Shown here one piece after another: positions 17,979-27,431 of a DNA stretch of 64,000 bases. Every line of letters begins with the position of its first letter. Position 1 is the stretch's first letter. The DNA is from Chelativorans sp. Marseille-P2723 (lineage in GTDB: Bacteria; Pseudomonadota; Alphaproteobacteria; Rhizobiales; Rhizobiaceae): assembly GCF_902809845.1 (NCBI RefSeq), contig NZ_CADDWI010000013.1, positions 960,113 to 1,024,112 on the forward strand. The letters are read 5' to 3'. Below the pieces are notes generated by a model, which ran no database searches, was not told where the DNA came from, and worked only from the letters and a program-made list of their open reading frames with translations. The translations under genes and the position numbers were made by a program.

Positions 17979-19118
17979 TCAGCGGATAAGAACAATGCCC
18001 GCGTCGGGCGCGAAGGAAATCCAGGCGCGGTCATGCCAGGTCAACGCATCCTCGATCCTGCGCAAGCTGTTAAGGACGCTGGCTTTAACAAGACGCCCAT
18101 CGTTCAGTCGGATGTTGTAGACCGTCATATCGCCAAGATAGGCGATATCCCAGACCTCACCTTCCATCGCATTGACAGCGCCGTCCGGGCGCTCCCGAGT
18201 CACCTGAACCTTTTCCGGCCGGACCGCCAGCCAGGCGGTCGTCCCGGCTGACGCATCGCCGCCATTGTCAAGGCTGAATTCCACGCCGCTGCGATCGCGG
18301 ATCCGCGCCCTTCCTGCCGCCGCTTCCAGCACCTCTCCTTCGAACATGTTGATGGCGCCAACAAAGTCGGCGACGAAGCGGGAGGCCGGCGCTTCGTAGA
18401 TCTGCGCGGGAGTGGCAACCTGCATGACCTTCCCGCGATCCATGATAGCGATGCGATCGGCCATGGTCATCGCCTCTTCCTGATCGTGGGTCACCACAAC
18501 GAAGGTGAGGCCAAGCTCCTGCTGCAGGTCCATCAGCTCGAACTGAGTGGCTTCCCTCAGCTTCTTGTCCAGCGCACCGAGCGGCTCGTCGAGCAGCAGA
18601 ACCTTCGGACGTTTGGCAAGCGAACGCGCCAGCGCAACCCGTTGCCGCTGCCCGCCCGAAAGCTGATGCGGCTTGCGTTTTGCAAACTGCTCAAGCCTTA
18701 CCAGTTTCAGCATCTGCGCGACTCGATCGGCGATCTCGGCCTTTGGCATGCGGTCCTGCTTCAGGCCGAAGGCGATATTCGCCTCCACAGTCATGTGGGG
18801 GAAGAGGGCATAGGATTGGAACATCATGTTCACTGGGCGTCGATAGGCGGGCACGCCTAAAAGATCCTGCCCATCAAGAAGGATGCGTCCGCTGGTGGGC
18901 TTCTCGAAGCCCGCCAGCATGCGCAAGAGCGTGGTCTTCCCGCAGCCCGAAGCACCGAGCAGAGCAAAAAACTCACGCTCATAGATCGTCAGCGACAGAT
19001 CGTCGACGGCTGCGAAATCGCCAAAGCTCTTCGTGACGTTCTCGAAACGGATATAGGGCTCCGCGTTCGGATCAAGCCAGGGCGCAAAGCTCCGCCGCGT
19101 GCTGCCCAGCGATTCCAT
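17979..19118 (-). CDS. potG: Polyamine ABC transporter ATPase PotG
   Basis: A 379-residue ATPase. Walker A GASGCGKTT near residue 55, signature LSGGQRQRVALARSLA, Walker B LLLDEPLGALD and the H-loop VVVTHDQEEA are all intact, followed by a TOBE regulatory domain of about 110 residues. The residues RRPVNMMFQSYALFPHM are typical of the PotA/PotG group. It lies between potF (27 bp upstream) and potH. It powers polyamine uptake from the cytoplasmic face. Confidence 0.93.
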   Translation of the reverse strand: MESLGSTRRSFAPWLDPNAEPYIRFENVTKSFGDFAAVDDLSLTIYEREFFALLGASGCGKTTLLRMLAGFEKPTSGRILLDGQDLLGVPAYRRPVNMMFQSYALFPHMTVEANIAFGLKQDRMPKAEIADRVAQMLKLVRLEQFAKRKPHQLSGGQRQRVALARSLAKRPKVLLLDEPLGALDKKLREATQFELMDLQQELGLTFVVVTHDQEEAMTMADRIAIMDRGKVMQVATPAQIYEAPASRFVADFVGAINMFEGEVLEAAAGRARIRDRSGVEFSLDNGGDASAGTTAWLAVRPEKVQVTRERPDGAVNAMEGEVWDIAYLGDMTVYNIRLNDGRLVKASVLNSLRRIEDALTWHDRAWISFAPDAGIVLIR

Positions 19119-19145
19119 TTCACATGTCCCACTGGCGCAAGGCTG

Positions 19146-20240
19146 CTATTGACCCGTCACAACTCTCGTCCACAGGCGCGTGACGAGGCGTTGGGTGCGC
19201 GCGTCGTAAGGCAGTGGCGTATAGAGTTTTTCCATGGTTTCGGCGTCCGGGTAAACTGCTGGATCGTCCAGCACCTCTGCATCGAGAAACTCCTGCGCAG
19301 CCTTGCTGCCATTCGCATAGAAGACGTAGTTCGATGCTTTCGCGATCACCTCGGGGCGCAGGATGTAGTTTATGAATTCGTGGGCCTCTTCCACATGGGG
19401 TGCATCGGCAGGGATCGCCATCTGGTCAAACCACATCTGCGCGCCTTCCTTCGGGATTACATAGGCTATCTCGACGCCCTGGCCCGCCTCGGCGGCACGG
19501 TCCCGCGCCTGGAAGACGTCGCCCGAATAGCCGACGGCCACGCAGATGTCGCCATTGGCAAGCGCGTTGATATATTCGGACGAATGGAACTTCCGGACAT
19601 GGGGGCGGATTGACGAAAGAAGCTCCTCCGCCTTTTCAAGATCGGCCGGCTCGGTGCTGTTTGGATCGATGCCCAAATAGTCGAGCGCGGCGCGAACGAT
19701 GTCAGAGGAGGCGTTGAGCATGTGGACACCGCAACCTGCTACTTTCGCGATCGTCTCCGGGTCGAAGACGAGGCTCCATGAATCGATCTCGTCCGTTCCC
19801 AATGCTTCCCGGACCTTGTCCACATTGTAGCCGATCCCGACAGTGCCCCACATATAGTTGACGGAATATTCGTTGCCCGGGTCATAGACCGCAGTCTGGC
19901 GTTCGATCACGTCCCACATGGTGTCGAGATTGGGCAGCTTCGTCTTGTCCAGCTTCTGGAAGACGCCGGCTTCTATTTGCCTTCCCATGAACTCGCCAGA
20001 GGGCACCACGACGTCATATCCCGTTCCGCCGGCCAGCAGCTTGGTCTCAAGGATTTCGTTCGAATCGTAGACGTCGTACACCACCTCTATGCCGGTCTCG
20101 GCGGTGAACTCCTCAAGAATTTCCTCGTCGATGTAGTCCGACCAGTTGTAAACATGGACTACACGCTGTTGGGCCGCGGCAGCGGAGGCAAGGATCGCTG
20201 CCGTTGATACGACGCATACAAGGGCGGCTTTTCTCTTCAT
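19146..20240 (-). CDS. potF: Putrescine-binding periplasmic protein PotF
   Basis: A 364-residue periplasmic binding protein. The ATG at 20240 is chosen because AGGAGT lies 7 bases upstream; an in-frame ATG at 20258 has no such site. The signal peptide (about residues 1-22) ends AAAAQQ, and the mature start VYNWSDYID is the hallmark of the PotD/PotF family, contributing to the polyamine pocket. It heads the potFGHI operon. Putrescine rather than spermidine is favoured because the operon layout is PotFGHI-type and puuAB are encoded nearby. Confidence 0.92.
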   Translation of the reverse strand: MKRKAALVCVVSTAAILASAAAAQQRVVHVYNWSDYIDEEILEEFTAETGIEVVYDVYDSNEILETKLLAGGTGYDVVVPSGEFMGRQIEAGVFQKLDKTKLPNLDTMWDVIERQTAVYDPGNEYSVNYMWGTVGIGYNVDKVREALGTDEIDSWSLVFDPETIAKVAGCGVHMLNASSDIVRAALDYLGIDPNSTEPADLEKAEELLSSIRPHVRKFHSSEYINALANGDICVAVGYSGDVFQARDRAAEAGQGVEIAYVIPKEGAQMWFDQMAIPADAPHVEEAHEFINYILRPEVIAKASNYVFYANGSKAAQEFLDAEVLDDPAVYPDAETMEKLYTPLPYDARTQRLVTRLWTRVVTGQ

Positions 20241-20434
20241 CGACAGACTCCTGATCATGACCTTGCCCGATCTGCTTCCCGCGGGGCGACCGGCGTTGCG
20301 GCAAACCTATTGTCGTTTTAACAAGCCGACAAGCATGAATGCATGATTTTCAGCGCTACAGGAGGGCGGCATCGGCGACAGCCGGGGCGAGGGGTACTTG
20401 GGCGAAGCAGGCGGGGTGCTGTGCGGCCGTTCCG

Positions 20435-21859
20435 CTACTGAAAATCGAAGGCGCTGAGCCCGGTCACCATTTCATCAAGACCCAGCGGCCGCGTGAGCGG
20501 CGGCTCGGCGCGGGAAATGCAGCCCTGCCGCTCGCACAACCGGCAAGACGGGCCGATCTCCACCGGCTCCCTCATGAGGGCTTCGGACAAAGCCGCCCCA
20601 TAAACGAGCTGTTCCCTATAGTCGAGGTCGCATCCTAAAAGCAGTGCAGTGCGACGTGGCCTTTCGCTGAAACCCGGCTGCGGTCCTTCAAGCGTGCGCG
20701 CGAGCGTCAGGAAAGCTTGCCCGTCCGGCATGACCACCGGCTCAACGAGAATTTGTCCAGGCTGAGCGAAGGCGGCGTGATGGGCAAGTTTCGGACACGC
20801 GCCGCCGAAACGGCTTGCAGGAAAACCATAGGTCCCGCCGCGCCTTAAGCGATTGCCCGCGCTGTCCACCTCGATGAGGAAGAACGGGACGCCTGCTTCT
20901 TTCTCCCGCGCCAAGGTGATCAGCCGGCTTGCCGCCTGTTCAAAGGAGACGTCGAAACGTGAGCGCAGAACATCGATGTCATAGCGTGCTCGTTCGGCGG
21001 CCTTCAGGAATGGCTGATAGGGCATCATCAAGGCGTGGGCGGCATAGCGAGCAAGTTCGAACCGCGCAAGCCGGCGCGCTTCGTCCGAACCCAGCTTCAG
21101 CGCCGCCACCTCCGCTGCAATTGCGACCTGCATGCGCATGAGGCACGCCTCGACGGCAATCTCCCGCAACCTGTCCGGCGGCGAGAGACGCTCCGAAACG
21201 AAAAGCCGGTGGGAGTGCCGATCGTAACGGCGGCGCCAATTCGGCATTACGGCTGCCGGCAACACCCGGACAGCGATGCCATGCTCGCGCTTCAGCCATG
21301 CCTTCAGCGCCCCTGCCAGATCGCCCCCAGAATCCAGAATGTTGCGGAAAGCTTCTGCCTCTTCCTCCAGCGTTGGAAAATAGGGCGTACGCTGCTCGAA
21401 CGTCTCCCGAACCTCGTCCAGGGGAAGGCGTGTGGCGGAAATTGCCGTGGCTCGTCCTTCTCGCGCCAGCATCTGCGAGAGATCGGAAAGCCTTTCCGCC
21501 TGCTCCCGATAGGCCCGATATAGCTTCGCCAATGCGGCTGCCGCATTGGGCGTGGCCTCAACCACTTCCATCAGTTCATGCGGGCCGGGTAGTTCGGCTG
21601 ACAGGAGCGGATCAGAGAAGACCTCCCGTAGGGCGGCAACCGACGCGCTGCTTTCGCCCTGCAACTCGCCCGGGTCCACCTTGTAGACCTGGGCCAGCTT
21701 CAGGATGAGCTGCACGGTCAGCGGACGCTGGTTGCGCTCGATCAGGTTCAGATAGGAAGGCGAGATGCCGAGCCCCTCCGCCATGGCAGCTTGCGTCAGC
21801 CCTTTGGCCTTACGGATGCGCCTGATGCGGGGTCCGGCAAAGATCTTCTGTGCAGTCAT
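20435..21859 (-). CDS. XRE-family regulator with DUF2083 (RamB/ScfR-like)
   Basis: A 474-residue transcription factor. The HTH-XRE domain covers about residues 8-65 (RIRKAKGLTQAAMAEGLGIS); a long middle part of the IrrE/ImmA-related type follows; the C-terminal DUF2083 region ends with a cysteine cluster SCRLCERQGC that may bind metal or an acyl ligand. RamB and ScfR of this family control glyoxylate and short-chain acyl-CoA metabolism. It is divergent from aceA across a repeat-rich 298-bp gap, which suggests it regulates isocitrate lyase (inference). ATG 21859 gives the natural HTH start (MTAQKIFAG). Confidence 0.88.
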   Translation of the reverse strand: MTAQKIFAGPRIRRIRKAKGLTQAAMAEGLGISPSYLNLIERNQRPLTVQLILKLAQVYKVDPGELQGESSASVAALREVFSDPLLSAELPGPHELMEVVEATPNAAAALAKLYRAYREQAERLSDLSQMLAREGRATAISATRLPLDEVRETFEQRTPYFPTLEEEAEAFRNILDSGGDLAGALKAWLKREHGIAVRVLPAAVMPNWRRRYDRHSHRLFVSERLSPPDRLREIAVEACLMRMQVAIAAEVAALKLGSDEARRLARFELARYAAHALMMPYQPFLKAAERARYDIDVLRSRFDVSFEQAASRLITLAREKEAGVPFFLIEVDSAGNRLRRGGTYGFPASRFGGACPKLAHHAAFAQPGQILVEPVVMPDGQAFLTLARTLEGPQPGFSERPRRTALLLGCDLDYREQLVYGAALSEALMREPVEIGPSCRLCERQGCISRAEPPLTRPLGLDEMVTGLSAFDFQ

Positions 21860-21948
21860 GGTCGCTGCCTTTTCATCTAACCAGCGCTGCGGCTTCAAGC
21901 TATGCATGTGCAAAGGGACAAGAGGAAACGGCCGCACGTCGTTGAGGC

Positions 21949-22109
21949 TTTACAGTAATTTACAAGTTGCTCGCTTGTCATGCGCATTGACTAACTTTTA
22001 CAAACTGACAAGGCAAGTTGTGAACGACGAGACAGCCTAACGCTATTCTTCATCAAAAACGCAAGCAGAATCTTGCCAGGCGAGCGGCAGTAGTAAAGTT
22101 TGTCATGCG
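21949..22109. promoter_or_regulatory. Repeat-rich regulatory region between regulator and aceA
   Basis: The gap holds TTTACA-type repeats at 21949-21954, 21959-21966 (TTTACAAG) and 21997-22006 (TTTACAAACT), an inverted relative at 22094-22105 (TAAAGTTTGTCA), and a 10-bp direct repeat TTGTCATGCG at 21975-21984 and 22100-22109. RamB-type regulators bind short TTTGCAAA-like boxes, so these are plausible operators for the adjacent XRE/DUF2083 protein on aceA and on its own gene. Confidence 0.5.
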
Positions 22110-22157
22110 AGCCCGGCGTTCTCGCCGCTTGAAATCTGATTAACGAAGGAGCGGGAA

Positions 22158-23447
22158 GTGACAGATTTTTACAAGCTTGTTCCCTCAGCACCTGAGGGGC
22201 GCTTCGACGGCATTGAGCGGTGCTATACAGCTGAGGATGTGCTGCGCCTGCGGGGCTCCCTTTCCATACGCTATACCCTCGCGGAGGAAGGCGCGAGCCG
22301 GTTGTGGAAGCTTCTTCACACCGAAGATTTCGTCAACGCACTTGGCGCCATGACCGGCAACCAGGCCATGCAGATGGTCCGTGCAGGGTTGAAGGCCATT
22401 TATCTTTCCGGCTGGCAGGTGGCGGCGGACGCTAATACTGCATCCGCCATGTATCCGGACCAGTCGCTCTATCCTGCCAATGCAGGGCCGGAGCTTGCCC
22501 GGCGCATCAACCGCACGCTTCAGCGCGCGGACCAGATCGAAGTGTCGGAGGGTAAGGGGCTATCCGTCGATACATGGTTCGCGCCGATAGTGGCCGACGC
22601 AGAGGCCGGCTTTGGCGGGCCGCTCAACGCGTTCGAGATCATGAAGGCCTATATTGAGGCCGGCGCGGCGGGTGTTCACTTCGAGGACCAGCTTGCTTCC
22701 GAAAAGAAGTGCGGTCATCTGGGCGGCAAGGTCCTTATCCCCACGGGCGCGCATATCCGCAATCTGACGGCCGCGCGGCTTGCCGCCGACATCATGGGTG
22801 TCCCGAGCCTGGTGATCTGCCGCACCGATGCGGAAGCGGCAAAGCTTCTGACCTCCGACGTCGACGAACGGGACCGCCCCTTCGTCGACTATGATGCCGG
22901 ACGCACGGTGGAAGGCTTCTACCGCGTCCGCAACGGGTTGGAGCCATGCATCGCCCGCGCGGTTGCCTATGCTCCCTATAGCGATCTGATCTGGTGCGAG
23001 ACGTCAACGCCCGATCTCCATCAGGCAAGGCGTTTTGCCGAGGGGGTGCACCGGCATTTCCCTGGCAAGATGCTCGCTTATAACTGTTCCCCTTCCTTCA
23101 ATTGGAAGAAGAACCTAGACGATGGGACGATCGCGCGCTTCCAGCGCGAGCTTGGGGCGATGGGCTACAAGTTCCAGTTCATCACACTGGCGGGCTTCCA
23201 TCAGCTCAACCATGGCATGTTCGAACTCGCGCGCGGCTACCGCGAGCGGCAGATGGCGGCCTATTCGGAACTTCAGGAGGCCGAATTCGCTGCCGAAGCC
23301 CATGGCTACACGGCTACCAAGCACCAGCGGGAAGTTGGCACCGGCTATTTCGACGCGGTCGCGACTGCAATCAGCGGCGGCCAGTCCTCCACAACGGCCA
23401 TGGAGGGCTCCACCGAGCACGACCAGTTCCGGCCGGCCGCAGAGTAA
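22158..23447 (+). CDS. aceA: Isocitrate lyase
   Basis: A 429-residue cytosolic enzyme that splits isocitrate into glyoxylate and succinate, the entry step of the glyoxylate shunt for growth on acetate or fatty acids. GTG 22158 follows GAAGGAGCGGG. The catalytic loop KKCGHLGGK with the active-site Cys is present, as are the [15 protein letters not shown] metal/substrate region and the [10 protein letters not shown] stretch. No malate synthase gene is in the window. A small conserved-looking gene follows 91 bp later. Confidence 0.96.
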   Translation: MTDFYKLVPSAPEGRFDGIERCYTAEDVLRLRGSLSIRYTLAEEGASRLWKLLHTEDFVNALGAMTGNQAMQMVRAGLKAIYLSGWQVAADANTASAMYPDQSLYPANAGPELARRINRTLQRADQIEVSEGKGLSVDTWFAPIVADAEAGFGGPLNAFEIMKAYIEAGAAGVHFEDQLASEKKCGHLGGKVLIPTGAHIRNLTAARLAADIMGVPSLVICRTDAEAAKLLTSDVDERDRPFVDYDAGRTVEGFYRVRNGLEPCIARAVAYAPYSDLIWCETSTPDLHQARRFAEGVHRHFPGKMLAYNCSPSFNWKKNLDDGTIARFQRELGAMGYKFQFITLAGFHQLNHGMFELARGYRERQMAAYSELQEAEFAAEAHGYTATKHQREVGTGYFDAVATAISGGQSSTTAMEGSTEHDQFRPAAE

Positions 23448-23538
23448 GGCGCAGGCGTGTCGGGCGAAACGGCCCGACCCCTTCGGGGCGCTTGCGCAAC
23501 GTGAACAAGTCCGAGCATCCTGAACATGGAGCAGTGAA

Positions 23539-23784
23539 ATGGCAGCGATTACCCACGTCAAGGAAAGGGCAGCCGAACAGGCAAGCTCTATGAGCGCCGA
23601 CCAGCAGGCATTGGTGCGGGTGCTCGCGAACGACCTGCACCGCCTCAACCAGTCGATCATGCAGGCGGTGGAGGCCGGCATCTCCGTCGAGCTTATCCGC
23701 TCCGCGCGCCATCATGGCGGCGGCGGAAACTGGGGCGACCTCCTCGTTCCCGTGATCGTGACCAACGGCGCGGGCACGCCGTAG
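23539..23784 (+). CDS. 81-residue protein downstream of aceA, unknown function
   Basis: A small acidic helical protein beginning MAAITHVKERAAEQ, with an amphipathic helix (about residues 20-55, LVRVLANDLHRLNQSIMQAV) and a Gly/His-rich turn RHHGGGGNWG before the end. There is no signal or membrane segment. It lies 91 bp after aceA on the same strand and is followed directly by a strong terminator, so it probably belongs to the aceA transcript. I recall such small proteins after aceA in other rhizobia but know no function. Confidence 0.7.
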   Translation: MAAITHVKERAAEQASSMSADQQALVRVLANDLHRLNQSIMQAVEAGISVELIRSARHHGGGGNWGDLLVPVIVTNGAGTP

Positions 23785-23811
23785 GCAAGCGCGACCTTCC
23801 GTGCATTTCAA

Positions 23812-23841
23812 AGCCCGCGCCCGAAGTAGCGCGGGCTTTTT
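23812..23841 (+). terminator. Rho-independent terminator after aceA operon
   Basis: Arms AGCCCGCGC (23812-23820) and GCGCGGGCT (23829-23837) form a perfect 9-bp stem with an 8-base loop, followed by a T run to 23841. Confidence 0.9.
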
Positions 23842-23976
23842 CGTCGAGTGACGCGCACGGATATGCAGGTTGCAAAGCGTGCTCAAAGGGGAGTATGCTC
23901 GTTCTACGGCAACTCTGCATAGAAAACAAAAAGCGCGGATCAAAAGGTCCGGCACTGCAAGAAGAACGGTCGGAAG

Positions 23977-24399
23977 ATGGGAGGAAACTATCTAACCACC
24001 AGGGCGAGAGCTCGGGTTATGGCGCGCGCGGAAATGAACTGCGTCCTTGTCGTCGCTCCCTCGCCCATCGACCGTATCGTCATTTCACGGATGACCGAGC
24101 GCATTTATCTGAAGCCGATTGCGGTCGGTCCAGAGGAAGCCCTGGACACTTTTTCTGCTCACCAGCCGGCTCTTGTGATCATCGACAAGTCGGTTCGGGA
24201 CGATTTGCTTGAACCGCTCTTGAGCCAGATTGCGGAACGGCGGCTCGGTTCCGCAGGACGCCTGCCGCGCACTCTAATGATCGGGAAGACCCGCATGCAG
24301 GATGAGCTTTCATCCTTTGCCAATGCAGTCGACATGGCGATTGCCAAGCCGATCACGCCGGAAATTCTCCAGCCAGCGATCGAACGCCTGATGGCATAA
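23977..24399 (+). CDS. Degenerate receiver-domain protein (140 aa)
   Basis: A stand-alone protein of about 140 residues whose pattern follows a response-regulator receiver: [19 protein letters not shown] at the strand-1 region, [14 protein letters not shown] at the phospho-site region and [13 protein letters not shown] at the conserved lysine. The Asp of IIDK and the Lys of AKP are kept, but the usual acidic pair after strand 1 (DD) is AP here, so Mg2+-dependent phosphorylation is doubtful. No output domain is present. The start may be 23977, 24019 or 24034. It lies upstream of puuA but 125 bp apart; partner unknown. Confidence 0.6.
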
Positions 24400-24524
24400 G
24401 GCATCCACGCGCGGACCACGCTAGTAGCGGAGCCGGCAACGGAATGACTTGTCCGCATTGCCCCTTCCATTCGCAAGCGGGCAAAGCTTATATTCAAGGT
24501 ATCCGACAGCAATCCTGGTGATTG

Positions 24525-25958
24525 ATGCTAGACAAGAAAAAGGAAGCCCGAAACGCCCGAAAGGGTGGGCACAACCGCATACCCGCATTCCTTAAGAATC
24601 TGCGTGGAGTAAAGAACTGGAAGGAAGCAGCAACCTGGCTGGAATGGCGAGGCATCGAGGATATTGAATGCATCACGCCCGACCAGGCGGGCGTGGCACG
24701 GGGCAAGATGATGCCTTCGAAGAAGTTTACCTCGAACACATCGCTCGCCCTCCCTTCCGCCGTGTTCATGGCTTCCATCTCAGGCGAGTATCCGGAGACG
24801 GGCAACGGTTTCACTTACCCGGAGGATGACGGGGACCTGAAGCTCGTGCCCGACCTTGGCACGCTTTGCGTGGTTCCATGGGAGAGCGATCCCACCGCAC
24901 AGGTGATCTGCGATCTCGTCCATCAGGACGGGCGCGATGTGGAGTTCAGCCCCCGCAACGTGCTGAAGCGGGTGGTAGAGCAATATGCCGAGTATGGGCT
25001 AAGGCCCATCGTCGCGCCGGAGATCGAGTTCTATCTGGTGCACAAGAATCCCGACCCTGATTATCCGCTTACCCCGCCCGTTGGTCGTTCGGGCCGGCCC
25101 ATTGGTGGCGGACAGGGATATTCGATCGCTGGCATCAACGAATTCGACGAATTGATCGACGACATTTACCACTTCTCCGAAAGTCAGGGTCTGGAGATCG
25201 ACACCCTCATTCACGAAGAGGGCGCGGGGCAGTTGGAGATCAATCTTCGCCATGGCGATCCGGTGGAACTGGCGGACCAGGTGTTTCTTTTCAAGCGCAC
25301 CATCCGTGAGGCGGCCCTGAAGCACGACACCTATGCCACTTTCATGGCCAAGCCCATCCAGGAGCAGCCCGGCTCGGCGATGCACATCCACCAGTCCATC
25401 GTCTCGCTGGAGGACGGAAGGAACGTGTTTTCCGACGAGAATGGCGAAGAAACAGAGATCTTCCACCATTTCATCGGCGGGCTGCAGCGCCATATCCCCA
25501 ATGCGCTGATCATGCTCGCGCCCTATGTGAACTCCTATAGAAGGCTGACACAGGGCGAGGCCGCCCCGGTCAATACACGCTGGGGCTATGATAACCGGAC
25601 CACCGCTTTCCGTGTGCCGAGCTCCGATCCTTCGGCAAGGCGGGTGGAGAATCGCATTCCCTCCTCGGACGCAAACCCGTATCTGGCGCTCGCTGCTTCG
25701 CTCGCTTGCGGACTTGTGGGAATAATCGAGAAGACCAAGCCCGATACCCCGGCCGAGACAGCCGTCAATAAGGATCTCATTGAACTGCCGCGCGGCCTTC
25801 TGGAAGCGCTTGCTCTGTTCGAGACAGATACTGCTCTGCAGGATCTCCTCGGCAGGCGTTTCGCGAGCACCTATGCAGCGGTAAAACGGGTGGAGTTCGA
25901 GACCTTCATGCGTGTGATCAGCCCGTGGGAGAGGGAATATCTGCTGCTGAATGTCTGA
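24525..25958 (+). CDS. puuA: Gamma-glutamylputrescine synthetase-type glutamine synthetase
   Basis: A 477-residue member of the glutamine synthetase fold. Catalytic motifs include EIEFYLV, EEGAGQLEIN, KPIQEQPGSAMHIHQSI and RVENRIPSSDANPYLALAA. It lacks the adenylylation-loop features of GlnA. Because a FAD-dependent PuuB-like oxidase gene follows 137 bp later and a putrescine importer is 4 kb upstream, it most likely joins glutamate to putrescine (PuuA) rather than making glutamine; some relatives act on other amines. ATG 24525 is preferred over TTG 24522. Confidence 0.75.
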   Translation: MLDKKKEARNARKGGHNRIPAFLKNLRGVKNWKEAATWLEWRGIEDIECITPDQAGVARGKMMPSKKFTSNTSLALPSAVFMASISGEYPETGNGFTYPEDDGDLKLVPDLGTLCVVPWESDPTAQVICDLVHQDGRDVEFSPRNVLKRVVEQYAEYGLRPIVAPEIEFYLVHKNPDPDYPLTPPVGRSGRPIGGGQGYSIAGINEFDELIDDIYHFSESQGLEIDTLIHEEGAGQLEINLRHGDPVELADQVFLFKRTIREAALKHDTYATFMAKPIQEQPGSAMHIHQSIVSLEDGRNVFSDENGEETEIFHHFIGGLQRHIPNALIMLAPYVNSYRRLTQGEAAPVNTRWGYDNRTTAFRVPSSDPSARRVENRIPSSDANPYLALAASLACGLVGIIEKTKPDTPAETAVNKDLIELPRGLLEALALFETDTALQDLLGRRFASTYAAVKRVEFETFMRVISPWEREYLLLNV

Positions 25959-26095
25959 AGCGGGAAAAGGAGCTGCGCTTTTCACCGATTCTCTGACTTG
26001 AAGCAGCGAGCTGCGTGATCATAAGACCGTGCCTCTCCTGAGGAGGCTTGGTCCACCCAAGCTTTTTCATTACTCATTTATTATTCGTTCTGCCC

Positions 26096-27382
26096 ATGCC
26101 GCATCGACCGCTCATTTCTCCCGGCAGATCCTGGTACGAGACCACAGCCGGCGCGCGGCCGGAATACCCGCAGCTCTCCGGTGACACGCGGGTGGACGTG
26201 GCGATCGTGGGGGGAGGATTTACCGGCCTTTCGGCTGCCGCGCATCTTGCACAGACGGGCGCAAGCGTGGCCCTGGTGGACGCGAACCGTTTCGGCGAGG
26301 GGGCGTCGGGCCGGAATGGCGGTCAACTCGGCACCGGTCAGCGCGCCTGGCCGGAGGAGCTGGAAGCGGAACTTGGATTCAGCCGCGCAAAGGCGCTGTT
26401 CGATCTTGGCGAGGAAGCCAAGCAACACCTGCTCGATTTCGCTGTTACGCATGGAATCGACATCGACTACATGCCGGGTCAGCTTTCGGTTGCCCACAAG
26501 GAGCGTTTGGTTAGCCATTACCGCGCTCATGCTGATATCATGCGGCACCGGTTTGACTATCCGCACATCACGTTCATGGATAGGGAAGAGACGGCGGAGC
26601 GGTTGGGGTCCGCTCGCTATTTCGGCGGCACGCGCGATACGGGCACCGGTCACATCCACCCGCTCAAGCTCGTTCTGGGCACGGCGCGGGTCGCCGCAGA
26701 GGCCGGCGCAAGGCTTCACGAACGTACAAAGGCAATACTGATCGAGGCGGATGGCGGCAAAGTGCGGGTGACGACCGGCCGGGGCACGATTTCAGCTGAC
26801 AAATGCCTCATCGCCACCAACGCGTATGGCGGGCGGCTGGAGCCCACCATGGCATCTCATCTTATGCCCATCGGTTCTTTCATCGGCGCGACAGTGCCTC
26901 TACCGGCTGAAAGTCCGGTATTACCCGGCGGCGAGAGCGTAGACGATTCGCGTTTCGTGGTGCGCTATTTTCGCAAGACTATGGATGGGAGGCTTCTTTT
27001 CGGCGGGCGGGAAGTCTATTCCAGAGCCGATCCAAAGGATATCAAGGCGCAGATCCGGCGACAGATCGTGGAAGTCTATCCTTTCCTGAGCGAGGTGGAG
27101 ATCACCCACGCCTGGGGCGGATATGTTGCGATCACTTTCCCCCGCCGGCCCTTCGTGCGCGAGGTGATGCCCAATGTGATCGCCGCGGGCGGCTATTCAG
27201 GCCATGGTGTCATGCTCGCCAATTTCATGGGGAAGCTCTATGCGGAAACAGTTTCTGGCAACCGCGAGCGGCTGAAGCTTTTCGAGGACTTGAAGATACC
27301 AGTATTTCCAGGCGGGCAGCTATTCCGTCACGCGCTCACCTTCCTTGCGCTCAACTGGTTTGCGCTCCGGGACCGGTTTTAA
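26096..27382 (+). CDS. puuB: FAD-dependent oxidoreductase, gamma-glutamylputrescine oxidase-like
   Basis: A 428-residue DAO-family flavoprotein. The dinucleotide-binding motif VAIVGGGFTGLSAAAHLAQTG is near residue 35 and the FAD-contact motif GASGRNGGQ near residue 70. The C-terminal PGVIAAGGYSGHG-like segment (NVIAAGGYSGHGV) fits PuuB. It should oxidise gamma-glutamylputrescine to the aldehyde, giving H2O2 and ammonia. Start ATG 26096 (MPHRPLISPG); an upstream frame of 48 bp lacks similarity. No PuuC or PuuD is adjacent. Confidence 0.8.
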   Translation: MPHRPLISPGRSWYETTAGARPEYPQLSGDTRVDVAIVGGGFTGLSAAAHLAQTGASVALVDANRFGEGASGRNGGQLGTGQRAWPEELEAELGFSRAKALFDLGEEAKQHLLDFAVTHGIDIDYMPGQLSVAHKERLVSHYRAHADIMRHRFDYPHITFMDREETAERLGSARYFGGTRDTGTGHIHPLKLVLGTARVAAEAGARLHERTKAILIEADGGKVRVTTGRGTISADKCLIATNAYGGRLEPTMASHLMPIGSFIGATVPLPAESPVLPGGESVDDSRFVVRYFRKTMDGRLLFGGREVYSRADPKDIKAQIRRQIVEVYPFLSEVEITHAWGGYVAITFPRRPFVREVMPNVIAAGGYSGHGVMLANFMGKLYAETVSGNRERLKLFEDLKIPVFPGGQLFRHALTFLALNWFALRDRF

Positions 27383-27431
27383 TGGAAGGGCAGCCCCCGT
27401 CCCGATTCCGGACACACCGCCACACCGCCTA

